Source: an uncultured Robinsoniella sp. (GTDB lineage: Bacteria; Bacillota; Clostridia; Lachnospirales; Lachnospiraceae). Taken from it: DNA of 64,000 bases. Below the pieces are notes generated by a model. The model did no database searches and had not been told where the DNA came from. It saw only the letters and a list, made by a program, of their open reading frames with translations. The position numbers were made by a program, and so were the translations under genes. Positions within the stretch are counted from its first letter, which is position 1; every line of letters starts with the position of its first letter. Below are positions 25,686-32,748 of this stretch, piece after piece. The stretch spans positions 1 through 64,000 of the forward strand of contig UQCR01000003.1 of assembly GCA_900539655.1 (NCBI GenBank), given 5' to 3'.

Positions 25686-26144
25686 ATGGCAGAAAAGAAA
25701 AAACCCTATTTTCCAATGTTTGTGGATTTGTCCGAAAAGAAGGTGGTAGTTGTAGGCGCAGGTACCATAGCGAAAAGGAGAATCCGTTCCCTTATTGAAT
25801 TCACAAACCATTTGGTGGTAATCGCCCCGGAAGTAAATCCGGAGCTGCAGGAGCTGGAGAGCAGCGGCGTGATTGATATTCTCAGGAAAAATTACGAACG
25901 GGAAGATATTTATGGAGCAGATATTGTAATCGCTGCTACAAATGATCATAAGACAAATGATGATATCTACAGTGTCTGTAAATGTATGGGAATCACAGTA
26001 AATGTATGCAGCGACAAAAATAAGTGCGATTTTTATTTTCCGGGCATAGCCAGGAAAGAACAGATTGTAGTAGGAGTTACAGCAACCGGAACAGACCACA
26101 GGAAAGCAAAGGATGTGGTAGAAAAAGTGAGGCAGATCTTATAG
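25686..26144 (+). CDS. Precorrin-2 dehydrogenase / siroheme synthase N-terminal-like protein
   Basis: A 152-residue protein of the Met8/SirC/CysG N-terminal family, which oxidises precorrin-2 to sirohydrochlorin with NAD+. The NAD-binding motif VVVVGAGTIAKRRIRSLIE lies at about residues 15-35; VNVCSDKNKCDFYFPGIARK is the conserved second region. It lacks the C-terminal dimerisation/chelatase extension of longer members. The start at ATG 25686 follows GGGAGTGAGG; the in-frame GTG 25677 lies within that site. No other siroheme or cobalamin gene is adjacent. The MutS-like gene follows after 15 nt. Confidence 0.85.
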   Translation: MAEKKKPYFPMFVDLSEKKVVVVGAGTIAKRRIRSLIEFTNHLVVIAPEVNPELQELESSGVIDILRKNYEREDIYGADIVIAATNDHKTNDDIYSVCKCMGITVNVCSDKNKCDFYFPGIARKEQIVVGVTATGTDHRKAKDVVEKVRQIL

Positions 26145-26159
26145 CTGGAGAGGAGCAAG

Positions 26160-27851
26160 ATGGAACAGTTACTAGTTGTATTAGCCGTGGTAATACTCGT
26201 GCTGGTATGCTTTGGAGCATATTGCGTGTTTGATAATAACAGGCGGAAGAAAAGCATATTGCGAAAGGCACGTCTGGCATGGGGGCAAAGGCCCGACAGG
26301 GAATATGAATATGCGGAATTTGAGGCGATCAGCCATTATTTTGAGCTGAACGGAAAAAAGGGATATGCAATTGATGATATAACCTGGAATGATTTAGACA
26401 TGGATACCATTTTCATGCTTCTTAATAATACGGGTTCCAGTATCGGAGAAAGCTGTCTGTATGATGTGCTGAGAAGACCATCATTTTCAAAAGAAGAATT
26501 AGAAGAGCGTAACCGTTTGGTAGAATACTTTATGAAACATAAAGAGGAACGGGAAAAGCTTCAGGTGAGTTTTGGCGAAATGGGTAAATCAGGACGCCGG
26601 TCCATGTTTGATTATGTCTATAATCTGGCAGACCTGGAACCCCAGACCAATGCCAAGCATTACATTACAATTCTGTTGACGTTTTTCATGGCTGCGATGA
26701 TTTTTGTAAATCCTCCTTCAGGTGTAGTGGGCATGATCTGTGTTCTGGCATATAGCTGGACATCCTATTTTACGGAAGCCAGAAAAGTTTCTCCATATAC
26801 ACTTTCCTGTAAAGTTATGGTGCAGATGATTAAAATGGCGGACCATATTTCAGGCACAGAAAGCGCAGAAGTGAAAAAATATGTGCAGAAGGCAATAGAA
26901 GCAAGGAAAAAGTTTAATAAGTTTAAACGGAACACGTTCTTTTTACTGGCGGGTAGTGCCAGCAGTGACCGCGGAGGCGGTGTGGGCAATATCGTTGTGG
27001 ATTATGTGAATTATACATTTCATATCGATATGATTCAGTTTCGAACTGTAATTAAAGAATTAAAAGATAATCTGGAAAGTTTTAAAGTCATGGTTGACAA
27101 TATGGGAATGCTGGAAGTTGCAATTGCTATTGCATCTTTTCGAACTATGATGGAGGACTATACCATACCGGAACTGTCAGACTCAAAAGAGGCATTTCTG
27201 GAAGCACAGGATCTCTATCATCCAATGATTGACAACCCTGTGAAAAACTCCATTACGGCAAATAAAGGTGTTCTGGTTACAGGGTCCAATGCATCCGGTA
27301 AATCTACATTTTTAAAAACGGTTGCCATTAATCAGATTCTGGCTCAGACCGTATATACCTGTATGGCTACAACATTTAAGTCTAATTTCTATGAGGTGTA
27401 TTCATCTATGGCATTGAGGGATGACCTGATGAGTCAGGAGAGCTACTACATTGTAGAGATTAAATCCTTAAAACGTATCCTGGATAAGATGGAAAAGGGC
27501 AGACCGATTATGTGTTTCGTGGACGAGGTGCTCAGAGGAACGAATACCGTAGAACGTATTGCCGCTTCTTCCCAGATACTGAAAAGTATGGCTCAGAGCT
27601 ATATCTTAAGCTTTGCGGCAACCCACGACATTGAGCTGACACATATTCTGGAACAGGCTTATGATAATTATCATTTCCAGGAAGAAGTTTATAAAAATGA
27701 TATTTTGTTTGATTATAAGCTGTATCAAGGAAGAGCTACTTCACGAAATGCAATTAAGCTGCTGAGTATAATCGGATATGAGAAAAAAATTATACAAAAT
27801 GCTGAAAATACAGCAAAAAGATTTATTGATACCGGAGAATGGTCTCTGTAA
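26160..27851 (+). CDS. Membrane-anchored MutS-family ATPase
   Basis: A 563-residue protein. An N-terminal membrane helix (VVLAVVILVLVCFGAYCVF, residues 7-25) and another hydrophobic pair near 165-200 (YITILLTFFMAAMIFVNP...) precede a MutS C-terminal ATPase: Walker A GSNASGKST (375-383), Walker B MCFVDEVLRGT with the following NTVERIAASS, and SFAATHDIELTH. Mismatch-recognition and connector domains of MutS1 are absent, and no MutS2 Smr domain is seen. Such membrane MutS homologs are usually annotated as mismatch repair proteins, but the topology makes classical repair doubtful. GGAGAGGAG precedes the ATG. Confidence 0.85.
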   Translation: MEQLLVVLAVVILVLVCFGAYCVFDNNRRKKSILRKARLAWGQRPDREYEYAEFEAISHYFELNGKKGYAIDDITWNDLDMDTIFMLLNNTGSSIGESCLYDVLRRPSFSKEELEERNRLVEYFMKHKEEREKLQVSFGEMGKSGRRSMFDYVYNLADLEPQTNAKHYITILLTFFMAAMIFVNPPSGVVGMICVLAYSWTSYFTEARKVSPYTLSCKVMVQMIKMADHISGTESAEVKKYVQKAIEARKKFNKFKRNTFFLLAGSASSDRGGGVGNIVVDYVNYTFHIDMIQFRTVIKELKDNLESFKVMVDNMGMLEVAIAIASFRTMMEDYTIPELSDSKEAFLEAQDLYHPMIDNPVKNSITANKGVLVTGSNASGKSTFLKTVAINQILAQTVYTCMATTFKSNFYEVYSSMALRDDLMSQESYYIVEIKSLKRILDKMEKGRPIMCFVDEVLRGTNTVERIAASSQILKSMAQSYILSFAATHDIELTHILEQAYDNYHFQEEVYKNDILFDYKLYQGRATSRNAIKLLSIIGYEKKIIQNAENTAKRFIDTGEWSL

Positions 27852-27877
27852 GAAAGTGGATTTAAAGGAGGAGTAAC

Positions 27878-28360
27878 ATGCTGGTAAAAATTTATACTGA
27901 CGGTGCCGCAAGAGGGAATCCGGACGGACCGGGGGGATATGGAACCATTCTGATCTGTGTGGATGCAAAGGGGCAGGAACATAAACGGGAGTACAGCCAG
28001 GGGTATGTGAAGACAACGAATAACCGTATGGAGTTAATGGCGGCAATTGTTGGACTGGAAGCTTTAAACCGCCCTTGTCAGGTAGAATTATATTCAGACT
28101 CCAAATATGTAGTTGATGCATTTAACCAGAAGTGGATTGACGGATGGCTGAAAAAGAATTGGAAACGTGGAAAAAATGAACCGGTAAAAAACGTAGATCT
28201 GTGGAAAAGGCTGCTGGCTGCAAAAGAACCTCATGATGTGAAATTCATCTGGGTGAAAGGCCATGACGGCCATGCACAAAATGAAAGATGCGATGAACTG
28301 GCTACTACAGCGGCTGATGGCAGGGATTTGATTGTGGATGAAGGACTTGAGCGTGTTTGA
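27878..28360 (+). CDS. rnhA: Ribonuclease HI
   Basis: A 160-residue RNase HI that cuts the RNA strand of RNA-DNA hybrids. The acidic catalytic residues are visible in YTDGAARGNPDGPGG (D), NNRMELMAAI (E), LYSDSKYVVDA (D) and NERCDELAT (D), with the handle-like basic loop WLKKNWKRGKNEPVKN and the conserved KGHDGHAQN histidine loop. An AAAGGAGGAG site precedes the ATG. It is 26 nt from the MutS-like gene. Its final codons and TGA stop lie in a short family B repeat. Confidence 0.96.
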   Translation: MLVKIYTDGAARGNPDGPGGYGTILICVDAKGQEHKREYSQGYVKTTNNRMELMAAIVGLEALNRPCQVELYSDSKYVVDAFNQKWIDGWLKKNWKRGKNEPVKNVDLWKRLLAAKEPHDVKFIWVKGHDGHAQNERCDELATTAADGRDLIVDEGLERV

Positions 28361-28376
28361 GCAATTTTCAAATAGG
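28349..28376 (+). repeat. Family B repeat remnant, copy B4
   Basis: GAGCGTGTTTGA followed by GCAATTTTCAAAT: a collapsed palindrome with the family B core. The rnhA stop TGA is in its TTTGA. Confidence 0.4.
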
Positions 28377-28417
28377 TTTTAATCAGAAAGCGTTATTGAT
28401 TTGAGGAGAGAGATAAA

Positions 28418-30760
28418 ATGTGTGTTGTGAACAAATTATTTAAGGGAGGGATCTTTCTATTTGCACTTGTGCTACTGTTCGTTCCGGTTTCAGCGGATGC
28501 AGCGAAAAAGGGAATGGAGATTCAAAGCTGTATGATAAATACGTCGAACAGGAACCAGGTGGTGGTGCGTGCAAAAGGATCGGTATCGGCATCCGGCACG
28601 GATGGAAAGTATTATTTATTTGGCCTAAGGCCCTATGCTTCCAGGATAAAGGGGAGTACTAAGCCCCTGGCATCCTGTAAGAGAAGTAAATCCATTATTT
28701 TACGAACAGCTTTGAATAAGGATAGGTCTGACAGTGTGCTTTACAATAAGTTCATTATTGCTGTTAAAAGGAAATCCGGCGGGTATGAGTTCGTCAGTGA
28801 TCCGACCTATATTACGAATCCTGACGCTGTGGCTAAATACCGCTATTCTTTCCCGAAAGCAACGTCTAAAAAAGGGCTTCAGGTCAGTCCGGCAATGCTG
28901 GCGGATGCAGAAGATCTGGGGATCAAGCATGCTGCAGTGAACATCCTGCTGGATGAATTTATGGTAGAGGATTGGCAGAAAAATGACAGCAATGCATATC
29001 GCTATAATTACGAAGGAAAGACCTACTGGTTTTCCAAATCAGGATGCAGTGGTGTAGATTCTCAGGTGAGGAGCCTGACACAAAGTAATGTAGTCGTCTC
29101 CGGAATCCTGCTTCTAAGAGGGGAATCCCAGGCATCTGTACTTGTTCCTCCGGGCTCACAGGGCGGAGCAGAAGCTTATTATGGACTGAATACCATGAAT
29201 GAAGACGGGGTCAGAAATCTGTCTGCCCTGGTTTCGTTTTTGGGTGAGCGTTATATGGGATCTTCCAAGGCAAATGGCAGGATTTCCAACTGGATTGTAG
29301 GTAATGAAGTAGATTATTATATCCGCTATAATTATATGGGCCAAATGTCCAGGTCCAAATATACAAAAAGCTACGCCAGAAGTTTTCGTTTGATTTCCAC
29401 GGCACTGCGCAGTATTTACAGTAATGCAAGGGTATATATTCCCCTGACAAACTGCTGGAACCAATTACAGCCTGCCGGGGGATCCTATACGGCGAAAAGC
29501 ACTTTAGACGGTTTTGTCAGTGCGTTGCAAAATGAAGGAAACATACCCTGGAATGTGGCATACCATGCCTACCCGCAGCCGCTGACCGATCCAGTCTTCT
29601 GGGATGATATCGGCTCTAACAGCAGCAGTTCCCAGTATATTACCATGAATAATATCAAGGTATTGACCGATTATGTAAAAAAGAAGAATAAAAATTGCAG
29701 GGTCATTCTATCCGAGCAGGGATTTTCTTCTTATACAGGCGGACGGGGAAGAGATGAGAAGCTCCAGGCGGCAGCCTATGCCTATGCTTATTATATTACG
29801 GAGTTTAACAGTCAGATTGATTCGCTGATTATTACCAGGCACGTGGATCATGTGGAAGAAGAAAATCAGGGAATTTTCGCAGGAATCTGGAGTAACCGTC
29901 CTGGTCAGACCGAATACGCCTACAAACAAAAAAGAATTTGGGATGTATTTAAGTACATAGATACAACAGCGTCAGAAACCATCAGTGAATTTGCTTTAAA
30001 GGAGATCGGCATTCCAAGCTGGAGCAGCCGGATATCCGGATTTAACTGGAGCAAATTCAAGAAGATGACAACCTATAATAACGGAAGCCTTTATCTGGTT
30101 AAGAACAGTAAAGGGCAGAAAAGCCTGTCTAACCTCTGGAAATATACCTATAACGGAGGTACGGATTCTTCCAAAAATGAAACGACACTCAATGTGGACA
30201 GCAATGCTAATAATAACCTGTACCGGGGTGTGGGGCAGAAATTTAAAAAGCCGTTGAGTTTCAGGACGAGAAGCCGATTTATCTTTGATATTATGGTTAC
30301 CGGAACAAGAGCAAAGGAAGCCGATGTAAGAGTTCGTTTTTTCAATGGAAAGCATATATTTGAAGCCTCGTCTTCTATCTTAACCGGAAGAAAGCAGCAG
30401 TTCTCAGCAGATTTATCCAATTGGAAATACCGGCAGAAGGTATCGAAGATTCAAGTCTGGGTGAAGCCTGCAAAAGGTGTTTCCTGGAGAACAAACGGTA
30501 AAATTACCATTGCGAATTTGAAACAGGCATCTAAGATCAGCTCTGTTTATATATCGGGATTTAAATCCAGACTAAATGTTGGGAAAAAGATGCAGTTAAA
30601 GGTAAAAGGAGTCTCCCAAAAAGTAACCTGGGTAAGCAGCAAACCGTCAATTGCTTCCGTTAATAAAAAAGGCATGGTAAAAGCATTGAAAAAAGGAACC
30701 GTGACGATAAAAGCAATGTTCGGGCAGGATATGATTACCAGGTCGCTGCAGGTAAAATAA
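28418..30760 (+). CDS. Secreted DUF5722-like glycoside-hydrolase-fold protein with C-terminal Big2 domain
   Basis: A 780-residue exported protein. The signal peptide spans about residues 1-28 and ends in VPVSADAA. A beta-sandwich-like region (30-130) precedes a TIM-barrel-like domain (about 140-520): WIVGNEVDYYIRYNY resembles a clan A acid/base strand (NE) and RVILSEQGFSSYTGG the nucleophile strand (SEQG). I match it to the DUF5722 family from memory; no substrate is known to me. A carbohydrate-binding-like module (about 545-700) and a bacterial Ig-like (Big2) domain follow, the latter reading VTWVSSKPSIASVNKKGMV and TVTIKA. GAGGAGAGAG precedes the ATG. No sortase motif is present, so it is released or held non-covalently. 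Confidence 0.75.
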   Translation: MCVVNKLFKGGIFLFALVLLFVPVSADAAKKGMEIQSCMINTSNRNQVVVRAKGSVSASGTDGKYYLFGLRPYASRIKGSTKPLASCKRSKSIILRTALNKDRSDSVLYNKFIIAVKRKSGGYEFVSDPTYITNPDAVAKYRYSFPKATSKKGLQVSPAMLADAEDLGIKHAAVNILLDEFMVEDWQKNDSNAYRYNYEGKTYWFSKSGCSGVDSQVRSLTQSNVVVSGILLLRGESQASVLVPPGSQGGAEAYYGLNTMNEDGVRNLSALVSFLGERYMGSSKANGRISNWIVGNEVDYYIRYNYMGQMSRSKYTKSYARSFRLISTALRSIYSNARVYIPLTNCWNQLQPAGGSYTAKSTLDGFVSALQNEGNIPWNVAYHAYPQPLTDPVFWDDIGSNSSSSQYITMNNIKVLTDYVKKKNKNCRVILSEQGFSSYTGGRGRDEKLQAAAYAYAYYITEFNSQIDSLIITRHVDHVEEENQGIFAGIWSNRPGQTEYAYKQKRIWDVFKYIDTTASETISEFALKEIGIPSWSSRISGFNWSKFKKMTTYNNGSLYLVKNSKGQKSLSNLWKYTYNGGTDSSKNETTLNVDSNANNNLYRGVGQKFKKPLSFRTRSRFIFDIMVTGTRAKEADVRVRFFNGKHIFEASSSILTGRKQQFSADLSNWKYRQKVSKIQVWVKPAKGVSWRTNGKITIANLKQASKISSVYISGFKSRLNVGKKMQLKVKGVSQKVTWVSSKPSIASVNKKGMVKALKKGTVTIKAMFGQDMITRSLQVK

Positions 30761-30791
30761 TAATTCCCTTTCGATAAAATAAAAATACCCG

Positions 30792-30820
30792 TTGACAAAT
30801 CAGAAAACGGCTCTTATAAT
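30792..30820 (+). promoter_or_regulatory. Promoter of the tyrS T-box transcript
   Basis: TTGACA, 17-nt spacer, TATAAT: consensus sigma-A elements ending just before the T-box RNA. Confidence 0.85.
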
Positions 30821-30826
30821 GAATGC

Positions 30827-31122
30827 ATTAGATAAGGCAATGATAAGAAAAAGTAGCAATAAGAGGTATCATACAGAAAGCAGCCGGTTGATGAGAGGCG
30901 CATGAGAGACTTGTTGTGAATACCTCTTTGAGCTGCGTACCGAACTTTCCATACCACTGTATTGAAAAAGTAGGCTGCGACGGATTGTGCACACGTTATA
31001 GTGACAAAGTATAGATTTTCTGTACTTGGAGAGGCAGACAGTGCGAGCTGGCTGTGAAAAAAGGTGGTAACACGTGAGTTTTTACTCTCGTCCTTTTCAA
31101 TTTAAAGGGCGGGAGTTTTTTT
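30827..31122 (+). promoter_or_regulatory. T-box riboswitch, tyrosine-specific
   Basis: A leader of about 295 nt. Stem I contains AAGAGGTAT pairing with ATACCTCTT; the specifier TAC (30921-30923) lies in the usual context GTGAA-TAC-CTC before TTTGAGC, and reads tyrosine. The T-box sequence AAGGTGGTAACACG is at 31061-31074. The terminator ACTCTCGTCCTTT / AAAGGGCGGGAGT with T-run is at 31084-31122. Uncharged tRNA-Tyr would stabilise the antiterminator and switch on tyrS. It fills nearly all of the 445 nt between the genes. Confidence 0.92.
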
Positions 31123-31205
31123 GTGGGTAAAAACAGATGCTCGTCCTACTTGAAATACACAAACCCATATGTTATATTAAAAACAGTGAATTAGGAGGAA
31201 TGATG

Positions 31206-32438
31206 ATGGCAGCAAATGTATTCGATATTTTAAAAGAAAGAGGATTTATCGAACAAACAACACACGAGGAAGAAATACGCGAATTATTAGGTAAGGAGTC
31301 TGTTACATTTTATATTGGTTTTGATGCTACGGCAGACAGTCTTACAGCAGGACATTTCCTCACAGTTATGGCTATGATGCACATGCAGCAGGCAGGCCAC
31401 AGGCCAATTGCTCTTTTAGGCGGCGGTACCACTATGATTGGAGATCCATCCGGAAAATCCGATATGCGTTCTATGATGACAATGGAAACCATTCAATACA
31501 ATGCCCAGAGATTTAAGGAGCAGTTATCCAGATTTATTGATTTTGACAATGATAAAGCAATCATTGCAAATAATGCGGACTGGCTGTTAGATTTAAATTA
31601 TGTAGATTTCTTAAGAGAAGTCGGCGTTCATTTTTCAGTAAATAAAATGCTGACTGCTGACTGTTACAAACAGAGAATGGAAAAAGGACTTACTTTCTTT
31701 GAATTCAACTATATGTTGATGCAGTCCTATGATTTTTGGAAGTTAAACAAAATGTATGATTGTAAAATGGAATTAGGCGGCAATGACCAGTGGTCTAATA
31801 TTATCGGCGGCGTGGAACTGATCCGCAGGAAAGAACAGAAGCCGGCATTTGGACTGACCTTCAAACTTCTGACCACAAGCGAAGGAATTAAAATGGGTAA
31901 AACCATGAAAGGAGCCGTATGGCTGGATCCGGAAAAGACCTCACCATACGAATTCTACCAGTACTGGAGAAACATTGAAGACGTAAAAGTAGAAGAATGC
32001 CTTGGACTCTTAACATTTCTTCCTATGGATGAAGTCCGCAGGCTGGGAGCGCTGGAAGGTGCCGAAATAAACCATGCGAAAGATGTTCTGGCATTTGAAA
32101 TAACTAAGATTGTACACGGGGAAGAGGAAGCGAAAAAAGCACAGGATGCTGCACGTGCATTGTTTGCGGACGGGGGCAAGTCCAAAGACATGCCAACAAC
32201 TGTTTACAATAAAGCAGAACTGGATGAAGGAAAAGACCTGATTACACTTCTGGTTGAGACAAAATTGGCAGCATCCCGTTCCGAAGGAAGAAGAATTATT
32301 CTTCAGGGCGGTGTCAGCGTAAACGATGTGAAGGTAACGGAAATTGACCGTAAGTTTACTTCAGCCGACCTGGATGCGGATGGTGTTTTACTGATTAAAA
32401 AAGGCAAAAAAGGGTATCATCAAATTAAAGTGGATTAG
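31206..32438 (+). CDS. tyrS: Tyrosyl-tRNA synthetase
   Basis: About 410 residues. Class I synthetase with the HIGH-equivalent ADSLTAGHFLTVM, tyrosine/ATP-binding GGNDQWSNI, a KMSKS loop reading KMGKTMKGAVW and a C-terminal S4-like RNA-binding domain (ASRSEGRRIILQGGVSVND). It charges tRNA-Tyr. Three consecutive in-frame ATGs occur at 31200, 31203 and 31206; AGGAGG at 31193-31198 gives the best spacing (7 nt) for 31206. Expression is governed by the T-box upstream, whose specifier is a tyrosine codon. Confidence 0.97.
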   Translation: MAANVFDILKERGFIEQTTHEEEIRELLGKESVTFYIGFDATADSLTAGHFLTVMAMMHMQQAGHRPIALLGGGTTMIGDPSGKSDMRSMMTMETIQYNAQRFKEQLSRFIDFDNDKAIIANNADWLLDLNYVDFLREVGVHFSVNKMLTADCYKQRMEKGLTFFEFNYMLMQSYDFWKLNKMYDCKMELGGNDQWSNIIGGVELIRRKEQKPAFGLTFKLLTTSEGIKMGKTMKGAVWLDPEKTSPYEFYQYWRNIEDVKVEECLGLLTFLPMDEVRRLGALEGAEINHAKDVLAFEITKIVHGEEEAKKAQDAARALFADGGKSKDMPTTVYNKAELDEGKDLITLLVETKLAASRSEGRRIILQGGVSVNDVKVTEIDRKFTSADLDADGVLLIKKGKKGYHQIKVD

Positions 32439-32457
32439 AAAATAATTTTCAGGTACG

Positions 32458-32504
32458 CTCTGTTTATCGTCGTGCAGCAGTGAAAATGCTGCTGCCGGAC
32501 AGAG
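32458..32504 (+). other. Two-step hairpin between tyrS and the 42-residue gene
   Basis: Outer stem CTCTGT (32458-32463) / ACAGAG (32499-32504) and inner GCAGCA (32474-32479) / TGCTGC (32490-32495). No T-run follows, so it is not a standard terminator; it may process or attenuate the transcript before the small gene. Confidence 0.4.
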
Positions 32505-32535
32505 TCTGGGAACCACAATATATGGAGGTAGCTAA

Positions 32536-32664
32536 ATGGAATTTTGGGTAGTGTTTGTACAAACTGTAGTGAAGATGGTTTTAGTAGCAGCAGTGGCATT
32601 CGGGGGAATAAAATTTGGCAAGTTTCTGCGTGACCGTAAGGATGCGAAAGAGGCGGCAGAGTAA
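32536..32664 (+). CDS. Small single-pass membrane protein (42 residues)
   Basis: MEFWVVFVQTVVKMVLVAAV... gives one hydrophobic helix (residues about 3-26), then a basic/acidic tail KFLRDRKDAKEAAE. A clear GGAGG site lies 7 nt upstream of the ATG. Function unknown. It sits between tyrS and alaS, each synthetase having its own start region, so it may be co-transcribed with either. Confidence 0.7.
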   Translation: MEFWVVFVQTVVKMVLVAAVAFGGIKFGKFLRDRKDAKEAAE

Positions 32665-32748
32665 ATGAATGCTTTTTTGCAGAAGCAAGGAAGTTTGGAT
32701 TAGAATATTGAAGTTAGAACAACGAAGGATAATCAGGAGGATAGATTT

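Noticed and set aside
25563..26099. Reverse-strand open frame of 178 codons opposite the precorrin-2 dehydrogenase gene
   Set aside because: The forward gene has a clear NAD-binding motif and ribosome binding site; the reverse frame is a composition artefact.
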